DNA of 64,000 bases from positions 496,001 through 560,000 of the forward strand of contig NZ_JAGYPD010000001.1 of assembly GCF_018343515.1 (NCBI RefSeq), in the 5' to 3' direction. The position numbers and the translations under genes are program-made. This stretch comes from Bacillus sp. FJAT-50079 (lineage in GTDB: Bacteria; Bacillota; Bacilli; Bacillales; Bacillaceae_C). Shown here piece after piece: positions 44,200 through 53,651 of this stretch. The stretch's first letter is position 1. Each line of letters starts with the position of its first letter. The notes beneath the pieces were generated by a model. The model worked only from the letters and a program-made list of their open reading frames with translations. It searched no databases and was not told the DNA's origin.

Positions 44200-44532
44200 A
44201 TGAATAAATTTATATGCCCGAGGTTCGAGAAGGCAATGAGTATATTAGGTCAGCGTTGGACTGGATTAATTATCCATCAATTGCTAAATGGTCCTCAACG
44301 TTTTTGCACGATTGAAGCCTCAATGCCGATCAGTGCAAGGGTATTATCAGAGAGACTTAAGGATTTAGAGAAGGAAGGGATTGTCATTCGACAAGTTTAT
44401 CCCGAAACACCCGTCCGAATCGAATATTCTTTGACAGATAAAGGATTGGCTCTTCGACCGTTAATAAAGGAGATCGAAGCTTGGGGAGAAAGCTGGCTTG
44501 AAGCCATCCCAGATGAAACAAGTAATGGTTAA
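44200..44532 (+). CDS. HxlR/MarR-type redox regulator, YodB/CatR-like
   Basis: 110 residues, one winged-helix domain: RFEKAMSILGQRWTGLIIHQLL, then SARVLSERLKDLEKEGIV and the wing PVRIEYSLTDKG. With the start at ATG 44200 (GAGGTG upstream) a Cys stands at position 6 (MNKFICP), as in YodB, where Cys6 reacts with quinones and releases DNA. It is divergent from catE and a nitroreductase and shares an ACTTAC dyad with them. Likely represses that pair until catechol, quinone or diamide stress. Confidence 0.85.
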   Translation: MNKFICPRFEKAMSILGQRWTGLIIHQLLNGPQRFCTIEASMPISARVLSERLKDLEKEGIVIRQVYPETPVRIEYSLTDKGLALRPLIKEIEAWGESWLEAIPDETSNG

Positions 44533-44563
44533 CAGCCGTCTGTTCTCTTGAACAGTCGGTTTC
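44533..44563 (+). terminator. Terminator of the YodB/CatR-like gene
   Basis: CCG-CTGTTC / GAACAG-CGG around TCTT, then TTTCTTTATTTTT. Confidence 0.8.
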
Positions 44564-44577
44564 TTTATTTTTCACAT

Positions 44578-44598
44578 ACTTACGGTTAATATGTAAGT
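44578..44598. promoter_or_regulatory. ACTTAC dyad before pepT (wider spacing)
   Basis: The same ACTTAC / GTAAGT arms as at 44079 but 9 bases apart, 28 bases upstream of pepT. It may be a second, weaker site for the same regulator. Confidence 0.4.
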
Positions 44599-44625
44599 AG
44601 AAAATTGACAAGGGAGTTTTGCTGA

Positions 44626-45852
44626 ATGAAAAAAGAGATCATCGAGCGTTTTGTAACGTATGCAAAAGTAAACACACAATCGAATGAAAACAACGATTCA
44701 TGTCCATCAACGGAAGGTCAATGGACGCTCGCTCATATGCTTGTTGATGAGTTGCGATCAATCGGTATGGAAGATGTCTCCGTCGATGAAAACGGGTATG
44801 TTATGGCGACCCTGCCAGCTAATACAGACAAAGATGTCCCTGTGATCGGCTTTTTAGCGCATATTGATACAGCAACTGATTTTACCGGCGCAGGGGTAAA
44901 CCCACAAATTGTCGAAAATTATGATGGCAAGGTTCTTCAACTAAATGACGATATCGCACTTTCACCAAAAGCTTTTCCATCTCTCCAAAATTATATCGGT
45001 CATACATTAATTACGACTGATGGAACAACCTTGCTTGGCGCCGACAACAAAGCAGGCATCGCGGAAATTATGACAGCGATGAAATATTTAATTGACCATC
45101 CTGAAATAAAGCACGGAAAAATCCGCGTTGCTTTTACACCTGATGAAGAAATTGGCAGAGGCCCTCATAAATTTGATGTGGCTGCTTTCGCTGCCAACTA
45201 TGCGTACACAATCGATGGCGGACCGCTCGGAGAACTTCAATACGAAAGCTTTAATGCTGCCGGGGTAAAGCTCACATTCAAAGGGACAAACATTCACCCT
45301 GGGACAGCGAAAGGAACAATGGTCAACGCCACCAAACTTGCAATGGAATTCCATAGTCAGCTGCCAGATCAGGAAGCACCAGAGTTCACAGATGGCTATG
45401 AAGGCTTTTACCATCTATTATCGTTTCAAGGTGATGTGGAGAAAACAAATTTATCCTACATTATTCGTGACTTTGATCGTGAAAAGTTTGAAGAAAAAAA
45501 ATTCCGGATCAAACAAATTGTTAACTCCCTGCGTGAAAAACACGGTCATGAACGGATTGAACTTGTAATCAATGATCAATACTTCAATATGAAAGAGAAA
45601 ATTGAACCAGTGATTGAAATTGTCGAGGTCGCCTCTGATGCAATGGAAGCTTTAGGGATTAAACCGCTTATTTTACCGATTCGTGGCGGTACGGACGGTT
45701 CACAATTGTCTTATATGGGATTGCCAACGCCTAATATTTTTACAGGCGGAGAAAATTTTCACGGACCGTACGAATTTATTTCCGTAGATAATATGGAGAA
45801 AGCCATACATGTTATCGTAGGAATCGCAAAATTATTTGAAGAACGGGCATAA
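44626..45852 (+). CDS. pepT: Peptidase T (tripeptide aminopeptidase)
   Basis: 408 residues, M20B family. Zinc ligands and catalytic residues: [45 protein letters not shown] and the final HGPYEFIS. The [13 protein letters not shown] segment belongs to the lid domain. All are PepT hallmarks. Cleaves the N-terminal residue of tripeptides in the cytoplasm. Start ATG 44626 follows AGGGAG. Terminator downstream. Confidence 0.95.
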   Translation: MKKEIIERFVTYAKVNTQSNENNDSCPSTEGQWTLAHMLVDELRSIGMEDVSVDENGYVMATLPANTDKDVPVIGFLAHIDTATDFTGAGVNPQIVENYDGKVLQLNDDIALSPKAFPSLQNYIGHTLITTDGTTLLGADNKAGIAEIMTAMKYLIDHPEIKHGKIRVAFTPDEEIGRGPHKFDVAAFAANYAYTIDGGPLGELQYESFNAAGVKLTFKGTNIHPGTAKGTMVNATKLAMEFHSQLPDQEAPEFTDGYEGFYHLLSFQGDVEKTNLSYIIRDFDREKFEEKKFRIKQIVNSLREKHGHERIELVINDQYFNMKEKIEPVIEIVEVASDAMEALGIKPLILPIRGGTDGSQLSYMGLPTPNIFTGGENFHGPYEFISVDNMEKAIHVIVGIAKLFEERA

Positions 45853-45876
45853 ATTGATAGTAAACGGAAATACACC

Positions 45877-45907
45877 AAAAAGGCTTCTACCATTAGGAGC
45901 CTTTTTG
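45877..45907 (+). terminator. Terminator of pepT
   Basis: AAAAAGGCTTCT / AGGAGCCTTTTT hairpin. Confidence 0.8.
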
Positions 45908-46000
45908 TCTATCATTCCCAATGATCTAACTCTTTGAAATTATTGTAAAATTCAACAAATGCAGTATAATGATCCTTATATCATAAAGAGGAATTGCATC

Positions 46001-46926
46001 ATGAGAACGTTAGAAAGAATTAGCCAGTTTGCTGGCAACACATTTGCTGTCTGGGTTTTGCTATTTGCAACTCTAGCATTTTTTATCCCTGGAGGCTTTA
46101 CTTGGATTGCCCCTCATATTTCATTATTACTCGGAATCATTATGTTTGGAATGGGAATGACGCTTTCAACAAGTGACTTCAAGGAAGTATTTCGTCAACC
46201 TAGAAAAGTATTCGTTGGAATACTCGGACAGTTCACGATTATGCCCTTGCTTTTGGGCTTGCAGTCGGACTTCGACTTCCTACCGAAGTAGCAGTCGGGG
46301 TTATTTTAGTTGGCTGCTGTCCAGGAGGAACCGCATCCAATGTCATGACTTTCTTAGCAAGAGGAAATGTTGCGCTATCCGTAGCTGTTACATCTTGCAT
46401 TACATTATTAGCACCAATCATTACACCAGCACTTATTTTATTATTCGCAAGTAAATGGATTGATGTATCGGCTAGCAGTATGTTTATGTCAGTCGTAAAA
46501 ATTGTTCTTCTCCCTATCATTCTAGGTATTGTTGTAAAAATGCTTTTCCGTAAGCAAGCGGAGCAAAGTGTCAAAGCGATGCCGCTTGTTTCTGTTATTG
46601 CGATCGTTGCAATTGTTGCTGCCGTTGTTAGTGGAAGCCAGGAGAAGATTGCCGAAACAGGACTACTTATCTTGTTAGTTGTTATTTTGCATAATTCATT
46701 AGGCTACTTGCTTGGCTACTGGCTTGCTCGTTTAGTAAAGATGGATTATTCAGATCAGAAAGCAATTGCTATCGAAGTTGGTATGCAGAATTCTGGGTTA
46801 GGTGCGGCATTGGCAGCAGCTCACTTCTCTCCCCTCGCTGCTGTACCAAGCGCGATTTTCAGTGTTTAGCATGCTATTTCTGGCTCTTTGCTCGCCACTT
46901 GGTGGAGTAAAAAAGCCGATAAATAA
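46001..46926 (+). pseudogene. Broken bile acid:sodium symporter (BASS/YocS) family gene
   Basis: The first part, from ATG 46001 (GAGGAA upstream), encodes about 82 residues of a BASS transporter (IAPHISLLLGIIMFGMGMTLS). Near 46245 the frame breaks: TTGCTTTTGGG looks like a lost GCTT repeat unit, and the protein resumes in another frame as [19 protein letters not shown], then [24 protein letters not shown] second lesion is the TAG at 46867-46869, where the family has Trp (FSVWHNISG); the in-frame text HAISGSLLATWWSKKADK follows to the TAA at 46926. Two independent lesions argue against a sequencing error. The pieces at 45959-46291 and 46345-46869 are therefore not separate genes. Confidence 0.88.
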
Positions 46927-46954
46927 TCAGGTGAGATTTTCACCTGATTTTTTT
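46926..46954 (+). terminator. Terminator after the broken symporter gene
   Basis: AATCAGGTGA / TCACCTGATT hairpin with T-run. Confidence 0.8.
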
Positions 46955-47023
46955 ATACCGAAAAAATATTGTTGACTTTTGTAGAAACAACTGCAATAAT
47001 ACATAAGACAAAAGAATCAGATT

Positions 47024-47152
47024 GCCTTTAAAACAGTCCCGTGAGGCTGACAAGGTTGCATGCGCACTCGTATTGTGCGTAATTTTAGCATAGTGATGTA
47101 TGAACCATCCGATTTTTATGCACCTTGCCGTCTTTGGGTAAGGTGCTTTTTG
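47024..47152 (+). promoter_or_regulatory. PyrR-dependent attenuator in the pyrP leader
   Basis: AGTCCCGTGAGGCTGACAAGG at 47035-47055 matches the conserved PyrR-binding loop of Bacillus pyr leaders (its stem pairs CCTT...CAG with CTG...AAGG). Downstream at 47120-47152 lies the terminator GCACCTT-CC / GG-AAGGTGC plus TTTTT. UMP-bound PyrR would favour the terminator and shut off uracil uptake. Confidence 0.85.
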
Positions 47153-47213
47153 CTGCTTCCCAAGGATTACAATCTGAACTCTAGGAGAAAATAGCAATAA
47201 GGAGAGATATCAG

Positions 47214-48482
47214 ATGACACAAAGAGAAATTCAAGTAAACGAAAAACTTCCATTATTACAAAGCTTACCACTTAGTTTCCAACATCTATTTGCGATGTTT
47301 GGCTCAACCGTATTGGTTCCTATTTTATTTGGCGTCAATCCCGCCACGATCTTACTCATGAACGGGATAGGAACACTTCTTTATATTTTCATTACGAAAG
47401 GACAAATCCCCGCTTATCTTGGATCAAGCTTCGCCTTCCTATCCCCCGTTTTTGCCGTTTTAAGTAAATACACAGGCGGCGATGGGTATGGCTATGTACT
47501 TGGTGGATTTTTAGCGGTCGGAATTGTATTAGTCCTTATTTCATTAATTATTAAAGCTGTGGGTACTTCATGGATTGACGTGATTTTCCCTCCAGCAGCG
47601 ATGGGGGCAATCGTTGCAGTCATCGGTCTGGAGCTTGTGCCTGTTGCAGCTGACATGGCTGGTTTAATCACACCAGAAGGCGAAGCAGCCAACACAAACG
47701 CGATTATCGTTTCATTACTTACACTTGGGATTACGATTGTTTGTTGGGTAACATTAAAAGGCTTTTTGAAAATTATTCCAATCCTACTTGGGATTATTTC
47801 AGGATACGTGATCGCTTCCTTCTTCGGAATGGTTGATCTTTCAAATGTGAGAGAAGCAGCATGGATTTCAATGCCAACTTTTTATCAAATGAAGTTTAAT
47901 CTATCAGATATTTTAACGATATTACCAGCCGCACTTGTTTTAGTTCCTGAACATATCGGCCATTTAATTGTAACTGGAAACATCGTAAAAAAAGATCTTG
48001 TAAAAGATCCTGGTCTTGATCGTTCGATGGCTGGGAACGGGATTTCAACGATCATTTCAAGTCTTATTGGCGCGACTCCGAATACGACATATGGGGAAAA
48101 TATTGGGGTATTGGCAATCACGCGTGTTTATTCTACATGGGTAATTGGTGGAGCGGCCGTTATTGCGGTATTACTTTCCTTCTGCGGTAAATTAGCTGCC
48201 CTTATCTCATCGATTCCAACACCTGTTATGGGCGGAATTTCATTGCTTCTATTCGGGATTATTGCAGCGAGCGGAATCCGTATGCTCGTCGAAGCTAAAA
48301 TTGATTATAGTGTGTCAAAAAACTTAATTTTAACATGCGTCGTGCTTGCAATTGGAATCAGTGGTGCAGCTATCCAACTCGGTACAGTGAAATTAGCTGG
48401 AATGGGACTAGCTACAATCGTCGCAATTCTGCTAAGTCTGTTCTTTAAACTACTCGACGTACTTAACCTGTCAAATGACTAA
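47214..48482 (+). CDS. pyrP: Uracil permease
   Basis: 422 residues, NCS2 family, about 14 membrane segments. Motifs: LGSSFAFLSPVFAVLSKY near residue 66, AALVLVPEHIGHLIVTGNIV with the substrate Glu near 240, and GATPNTTYGENIGVLAITRVYS near 290 with the second Glu. This matches UraA/PyrP. The PyrR attenuator in its leader confirms the uracil assignment over xanthine. The other pyr genes are not in the window, so this copy is separate from the main operon. GGAGAG precedes ATG 47214. Confidence 0.93.
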   Translation: MTQREIQVNEKLPLLQSLPLSFQHLFAMFGSTVLVPILFGVNPATILLMNGIGTLLYIFITKGQIPAYLGSSFAFLSPVFAVLSKYTGGDGYGYVLGGFLAVGIVLVLISLIIKAVGTSWIDVIFPPAAMGAIVAVIGLELVPVAADMAGLITPEGEAANTNAIIVSLLTLGITIVCWVTLKGFLKIIPILLGIISGYVIASFFGMVDLSNVREAAWISMPTFYQMKFNLSDILTILPAALVLVPEHIGHLIVTGNIVKKDLVKDPGLDRSMAGNGISTIISSLIGATPNTTYGENIGVLAITRVYSTWVIGGAAVIAVLLSFCGKLAALISSIPTPVMGGISLLLFGIIAASGIRMLVEAKIDYSVSKNLILTCVVLAIGISGAAIQLGTVKLAGMGLATIVAILLSLFFKLLDVLNLSND

Positions 48483-48510
48483 TGTGGTAACACTAGACAA
48501 ATAAAAAACA

Positions 48511-48556
48511 AACAAGCCTGGCAAAAGAAATCTTACTTTCTTTTGCCAGGCTTGTT
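48511..48556. terminator. Bidirectional terminator pyrP / gntK
   Basis: AACAAGCCTGGCAAAAGAAA pairs perfectly with its complement at 48537-48556; long stem shared by convergent genes. Confidence 0.9.
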
Positions 48557-48571
48557 TAATGCCAAATTTCA

Positions 48572-50035
48572 TTATGCGATTGTTTGCACAAGATTTTTGT
48601 AGTTGTTATAAATTTCTTGATACGTTTGGTGACTTTCTTGATTTGGCGTGATCGCTTCTCCCAATACGACGGTTTCTTTAATTTGCTCAAAGCTTTCAGC
48701 CTTGCCAATTGCAACTAACGCTGTCCACGCTGCACCCCAAGCGGAGCTATGATGCGTCTCAGCAACAAATACTTTTTTGCCGAATACATCCGCAAGCATT
48801 TGTAACCATAGCGGCGAGCGAGCAAGTCCACCATTAACAAAAATCGTATCCGATTTCCCCGCCAAACGCTCAAGCGCCTCATCAATTTGATAAAGATTGA
48901 ACGTAATTCCTTCGAGCACGGCTCTTACGAAATGTTCTTGTTTATGTGTAATTGATACACCATGGAATGTACCCGTTGCATTTTGATTCCATAAAGGCGC
49001 CCTTTCACCATTAATATATGGCAAGAAGATGATTCCCTCTGCACCAGGCTTAACTTTCTCTGCCTCCGTAATAAATTCAGTATAGCCGCCTTCATAATTG
49101 ACAAGATCTTTCAACCATTGCAATGCAATTCCACCGTTATTCGTTGGCCCGCCGATAATCGCATACTCATCTGTGAAAGCATAAGAAAATGTCTCGCGCT
49201 TTTCATTTACGCGATATCCTTTAGTAAATTGTCTTATTGCCCCACTCGTACCAACTGTTAAAGCAACTTCACCTGGAGCAATCGCACCGATGCCAAGATT
49301 TGCAAGCTGCCCATCAGCCGCACCTAATACGATTGGAGTTTCAGGAGCAATGCCCATTTCAGTCGCTAATTCGGCTCTTAAACCTGTTAACGTTTCCGTT
49401 GGCGGAACAATTTTCGGCAATTGATCAACCGTTACTCCACTTAACTCCAATGCCTTTTCATCCCATTTCAACGTTTCCGCATTCATTAACCCACTTGCGG
49501 CTGCCATTGAATAATCAGCAACAATTTCTCCGTACCATTTCATTAAAATATATTCTTTTACAGACATGAAATAGCGAGCTTTTTCATATGGCACATAATT
49601 CGTTTCCTTCATCCACATTAATTTCAAAAGTGGCGACATTGGATGAATTGGCACTCCCGTACGTGCATACATATCCGCTCCATCACTTTGATGCAAACGG
49701 TCTGCTATATCACTGCTTCTACCATCAGACCAAATAAGAGCACGAGATAAAGGCTCACGCATATCATCTACGCAGATGATGGAATGCATCGCACAGGAAA
49801 GTCCGATCGCAGCAATATCTTCTTTCTGGATACCTGCCTGTTCTACGACCATCCTTACCGCTTTGACCGCCGATTGTTCAAGTTCAACTGGATCTTGCTC
49901 AACCCAACCAGTTTGTGGATAATACGTCTCGTTTAGCTGCTCAGCTTCCGCCTTCACTTTTCCATTCATATGAAACACAACTGCCTTGACGCTCGTTGTC
50001 CCAATATCAAGGCCAATGACAAATTCTTGCGGCAT
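48572..50035 (-). CDS. gntK: Gluconokinase (FGGY family)
   Basis: Phosphorylates gluconate to 6-phosphogluconate. About 487 residues, FGGY type: EFVIGLDIGTTSVKAVVF at the start, GWVEQDPVEL, ALIWSDGRSSD, GAADGQLANLGIGAI near residue 255, LTVGTSGAIRQF, and late IFVNGGLARSPLWLQMLADVFG. These match GntK of Bacillus more than xylulokinase. The start is ATG 50035 behind AAGGAAG. It ends a three-gene unit with the SDR and LarA-like genes, facing a ROK repressor, and its product feeds gnd at 53964. Confidence 0.87.
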   Translation of the reverse strand: MPQEFVIGLDIGTTSVKAVVFHMNGKVKAEAEQLNETYYPQTGWVEQDPVELEQSAVKAVRMVVEQAGIQKEDIAAIGLSCAMHSIICVDDMREPLSRALIWSDGRSSDIADRLHQSDGADMYARTGVPIHPMSPLLKLMWMKETNYVPYEKARYFMSVKEYILMKWYGEIVADYSMAAASGLMNAETLKWDEKALELSGVTVDQLPKIVPPTETLTGLRAELATEMGIAPETPIVLGAADGQLANLGIGAIAPGEVALTVGTSGAIRQFTKGYRVNEKRETFSYAFTDEYAIIGGPTNNGGIALQWLKDLVNYEGGYTEFITEAEKVKPGAEGIIFLPYINGERAPLWNQNATGTFHGVSITHKQEHFVRAVLEGITFNLYQIDEALERLAGKSDTIFVNGGLARSPLWLQMLADVFGKKVFVAETHHSSAWGAAWTALVAIGKAESFEQIKETVVLGEAITPNQESHQTYQEIYNNYKNLVQTIA

Positions 50036-50120
50036 AAAACATCTTCCTTTTTTTGCATTTTTTATTTCATGGAGAAAAAAGCTTTGGATATATCCAAAGC
50101 TTTTCATTTTTAAAATAAAA

Positions 50121-50891
50121 CTAGATTGTCATGCTTCCAAATCCACCGTCAACGCGAATAAGTGTACCTGTCACAAAGCTTGATGCTGCATCAGATGCAA
50201 GCCATACTGTTGCTCCTTGTAATTCGCCTGGCTCACCGAAACGATTCATTGGTGTATGACCCATAATAGATGCAATTCTTTCCTCACTCAAGATTTTACG
50301 GTTTTGTTCCGCAGGGAAAAATCCTGGAATGATTGCATTTACACGGATGCCATGTGGAGCAAATTCACGTGCTAAAAATTGTGTAACACTGTTAACGCCT
50401 GCTTTTGAAACAGAGTATGTGAACACTTTTGATAATGGTGTTGTTGATGAAACAGAAGAAATATTAATGATGCTTCCTTTTCTTCCTTGCTCAATCATTC
50501 TCTTAGCAAAGATTTGGCATGTAACGACAATTCCTTTTAAGTTTACATCCATAATGTCGTCCCACTCATCCATTTCTAAGTCGAAGAAAGGTGTTGGACT
50601 GTTTTTACCAGGTGCGTTCAGAACGATATCCCAGCCACCAGACCAAGCTTCTACGTCTAATGCTAATTGTTCTAATGATTTGTGGTCGATTACGTCCGCT
50701 TGGAATGCTTTAGCAACGCCGCCTTTTGCTTCAATTTCTTTGACAACTTCTTCCGCTTTTTCAAGATTACGACCAACGATCGCTACTTTCGCACCGTGCT
50801 CGGCAAGACCTAGAGCCATTGATGAACCTAAAACACTGTTACCCCCGATAGCTACTGCTGTTTTTCCTGTTAAATCGAATAAGTTACCCAT
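50121..50891 (-). CDS. SDR-family oxidoreductase of sugar acids
   Basis: 256 residues, classical SDR. Cofactor loop TGKTAVAIGGNSVLGSSMA (the usual TGxxxGIG is altered to GGNSVLG), NAPGKNS where most SDRs have NNAG, catalytic Ser in INISSVSS, YSVSKAG (Tyr-x3-Lys) near residue 160 and IPGFFPAEQN. D-mannonate/fructuronate oxidoreductases and gluconate 5-dehydrogenases are the nearest groups I recall. Between a gluconokinase and a LarA-like protein, a keto-sugar-acid reductase giving gluconate or mannonate is likely. The altered NNAG is worth noting. Confidence 0.75.
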   Translation of the reverse strand: MGNLFDLTGKTAVAIGGNSVLGSSMALGLAEHGAKVAIVGRNLEKAEEVVKEIEAKGGVAKAFQADVIDHKSLEQLALDVEAWSGGWDIVLNAPGKNSPTPFFDLEMDEWDDIMDVNLKGIVVTCQIFAKRMIEQGRKGSIINISSVSSTTPLSKVFTYSVSKAGVNSVTQFLAREFAPHGIRVNAIIPGFFPAEQNRKILSEERIASIMGHTPMNRFGEPGELQGATVWLASDAASSFVTGTLIRVDGGFGSMTI

Positions 50892-50914
50892 GTTGTTCTC
50901 CTTTATTGAAAAAA

Positions 50915-52183
50915 TTATTTTATATTTCCATCCTGATCGTATTCAAACTCATATAATTCTGAAATTAATTCCATGTCAGGATGATTTTTCACATAATCAA
51001 CTAACGCTTCTGAAACTTCAATTTCACTTATTTCTAACGTGTTTTTAATGCGTACCATTTTTACTTTTGTAAAATCAAGAATATTACATGTTTTTACCGC
51101 AGCTTGAATCGCCATACGGTCATTATCCAATGTCGTTGCAACCTTCGTCGGAGCTACAACAGTTGAAGTTAATCCATTTGCGTATGTTGCTTCAAAATCC
51201 ATCTTATCGACAAGACGGCGCGTCGTAAAATCAGCCGTACCTACGCCATTAGCATTCCCTTCTGTCTCTGGTGTCAAATCCAGAACGATCATTTTATTTA
51301 CTTCTGGACCACCATGAGCGTATGGGGTTGGATAACGTCCCGTAATATTCGGATCCATTCCGTCACCACTAATGTTTTTCCCAATTTCATCGATAACGAG
51401 AACGTCAATTTGATCGAAAAGAAGTTTTGGCAACAATTGCTTCGCTTGTGCTTGCAATTCTGTTTCCTTTTCTTCAACCTCATCAGCGAGCATCACTTCG
51501 ACTCTTGCTACTTTATCAAACGCATTTTCAACGGTAGCAACACCGAAAAGAATCGGCTTCTTTTCCATAATCATTTTCGCCATATCTGGTACATTTTCAG
51601 CCATATATTTAAACCCTAGTTGATGACATGCTTCGGCTCCTCTTTGTTTCCCAAGACCGATACTAATCATTTTCATGATGCCACTTTCGACACGTCCACG
51701 GAAAGCGGTATGTGGCTTGACGCGGTTCAGTACAACAATGCCGTCTGCTTCAGAAGCATACTTGTCCAAATAAACAGGCAAACCATTCGGCAGTTCACCT
51801 AATTTGACAACTTCCATCGAGGAGCGAATTTCACACCCTGCCGTTTCTTCCGTAACACCTAAATGATTAAGTACAGCTACTTGACCTTCGGCCGTTGCAC
51901 CGCCATGGCTGCCCATACTAGGGACAATAAACGGGGTCGCACCTAAGTCTTTAATAAACTTAATAATCGTCGCTGTAAGCTCTGGTAAACGATCAATCCC
52001 TCTACTACCGACCGCTACGGCAATTTCCATTCCCGGCTTAATCGTTTCTTTAATATGTGGAAGGTTAAGCTTTTCATTCAATGCAGCTGCCAAGTCATCA
52101 ATTTGCCGATCATCAAAACGCTGCTTTACCTTTGTCATTTTTGGAACAGGAATATCTTTTAATAATTCATGGAGAATACTCAT
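50915..52183 (-). CDS. LarA-like (DUF2088) nickel-pincer racemase/epimerase family protein
   Basis: About 422 residues. The residues that bind the nickel-pincer cofactor in lactate racemase LarA have counterparts with matching spacing: His93 (PSMGSHGGAT), His158 (NRVKPHTAF), Lys171 (GIMKMIS) and His187 (EACHQLG). LarA homologues include racemases and epimerases of other 2-hydroxy acids, among them a gluconate 2-epimerase. Standing first in an operon with an SDR and gluconokinase, it may interconvert gluconate and mannonate; that is inference. I start at ATG 52183, where the Shine-Dalgarno sequence (GGAGTG) is rather far upstream. No larB, larC or larE for cofactor synthesis is seen here. Confidence 0.75.
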   Translation of the reverse strand: MSILHELLKDIPVPKMTKVKQRFDDRQIDDLAAALNEKLNLPHIKETIKPGMEIAVAVGSRGIDRLPELTATIIKFIKDLGATPFIVPSMGSHGGATAEGQVAVLNHLGVTEETAGCEIRSSMEVVKLGELPNGLPVYLDKYASEADGIVVLNRVKPHTAFRGRVESGIMKMISIGLGKQRGAEACHQLGFKYMAENVPDMAKMIMEKKPILFGVATVENAFDKVARVEVMLADEVEEKETELQAQAKQLLPKLLFDQIDVLVIDEIGKNISGDGMDPNITGRYPTPYAHGGPEVNKMIVLDLTPETEGNANGVGTADFTTRRLVDKMDFEATYANGLTSTVVAPTKVATTLDNDRMAIQAAVKTCNILDFTKVKMVRIKNTLEISEIEVSEALVDYVKNHPDMELISELYEFEYDQDGNIK

Positions 52184-52278
52184 GAGGAATACGTCACTCC
52201 TTTTTTCTACATTATATATCTTTTTCTTAGGATATAAAATTGCAAACGCCATGTAATCCCTTTCAACAAATTTATTAC

Positions 52279-52297
52279 ATTTGTTGACCAAACAAAT
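52279..52297. promoter_or_regulatory. ROK-type operator between the gluconate operon and its repressor
   Basis: ATTTGTT-GACCA-AACAAAT is a perfect dyad. It resembles XylR/NagC-group operators (TTTGTTTGGNCAACAAA) and lies in the divergent promoter region. Confidence 0.7.
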
Positions 52298-52429
52298 AAT
52301 TAAAGATAGAATAGCATTATCAAGCAATTTAGTCAATTGATACGATGAGTCCATACAGAGGTATTTATACCCTTTTTAAATGTATGCGCTTTACATCTGT
52401 TACTAACGAACAAGGAGAGATTATAAAAA

Positions 52430-53635
52430 ATGGTAACCGGAGATGCGGCTTATATAAAAAAATTAAATAGAGGCTTAATTTTAAGTAAAATCGTTGAGCA
52501 TAACGGGATTTCTAGAGCCAATTTGTCAAAAGAGACAGGATTAAACAAAGCAACGATTTCAGTTCAAGTCGCAGACCTCCTTCAAGAGGGGCTGCTCGTC
52601 GAAGAACAGCAAGAGCATACAAACTTAGGAAGAAGGCCGATTATACTTAGGTTGAATCGTAAAGCCGGATATGCTTTAGGCATTGATCTTGATAAAAGCC
52701 AAGTTATCTTTACCTTGTCTGACCTGCTCGGATCCCCTGTTCAATCAAAGGTCGTCTCACTGCATACGATTGATTACGAAGAGATCGTTAAACTGCTAAC
52801 AGATTATATTTCAAATTTCAAAAATATTTGTAAAGATAGCACGTACGGAATAACTGGGGTTGTTATCGGTATTCACGGAACCGTATCAAATGATGAGATC
52901 ATTTCTTTCGTTCCACAGCTTCATTGGCGTGAAAAAAATTTAAAAGCAGATTTGGAAAAACAAATAGCTCTCCCAATCCATATTGAAAATAATGCCAATT
53001 TAACCGCGCTTGCTGAAAGAGTGTATAAACATCATCATAGTGATAGTTTACTAAGCATTACGATGCAAAGCGGGATGGGGCTTGGAATGATTATGAAAGG
53101 AGAACTGCTTAGAGGATTTCATGGCTACGCTGGAGAAATGGGACATATGATCGTCGTACCCGATGGGAAAGAATGTGCTTGCGGCAATCATGGATGCTGG
53201 GAACAATATGCATCTGAAGCAAACTTTTTCAGAGAACTTGCAAAAGAAAGCGACGAACCTAAGTTAACGTTTCTAGATGTTAAAACATTACTAAAAGCAG
53301 ACCACCAGCAGACGCATCAAAAGATGAATAACTTTATTAAGTATGTGGCGATTGGTATGAATAACTTAATCAATTTATATAACCCACAAACAATCGTTTT
53401 AAACAGTGAATTGCTACGAATCTACCCTGACGCGGTGAATGTAATTAAACAACAATTAACATCAAGAATTAGTCATTATGGTGAGCTATTCATTTCAGAC
53501 CTTGGAGAAAATGCTTGTGTAATGGGAGCCTGCGTACTTTCCATTAAAAACTTCCTCGGCATTTCTAATTTAAGCTTAAATCTTTGTGATGAATATGTCT
53601 CTCTAGAACATATAAATATGCAATTGGTGAATTAA
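52430..53635 (+). CDS. ROK-family transcriptional repressor (XylR/NagC type)
   Basis: 401 residues. N-terminal winged helix (GLILSKIVEHNGISRANLSKE, then TGLNKATISVQVADL) followed by a ROK domain: ALGIDLDKSQVIFTLSDL, VVIGIHGTVSND, catalytic-like IENNANLTALAE, and the zinc motif GEMGHM with CACGNHGCWEQYAS. The HTH marks it as a regulator, unlike the ROK kinase at 5283. It diverges from the LarA-like/SDR/gntK unit and probably represses it through the ATTTGTT dyad, responding to a sugar acid. GGAGAG precedes the start. Confidence 0.88.
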   Translation: MVTGDAAYIKKLNRGLILSKIVEHNGISRANLSKETGLNKATISVQVADLLQEGLLVEEQQEHTNLGRRPIILRLNRKAGYALGIDLDKSQVIFTLSDLLGSPVQSKVVSLHTIDYEEIVKLLTDYISNFKNICKDSTYGITGVVIGIHGTVSNDEIISFVPQLHWREKNLKADLEKQIALPIHIENNANLTALAERVYKHHHSDSLLSITMQSGMGLGMIMKGELLRGFHGYAGEMGHMIVVPDGKECACGNHGCWEQYASEANFFRELAKESDEPKLTFLDVKTLLKADHQQTHQKMNNFIKYVAIGMNNLINLYNPQTIVLNSELLRIYPDAVNVIKQQLTSRISHYGELFISDLGENACVMGACVLSIKNFLGISNLSLNLCDEYVSLEHINMQLVN

Positions 53636-53651
53636 CAAGAATTAAGTTGTG

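Noticed and set aside
45959-46869. Two separate small transporter genes
   Set aside because: Together with the linking frame they form one BASS-family sequence broken by a frameshift and a stop, so one pseudogene.
52381-52396. cre site before the ROK repressor
   Set aside because: TGTATGCGCTTTACA is close, but the spacing between the AA and CG elements is off by one base.
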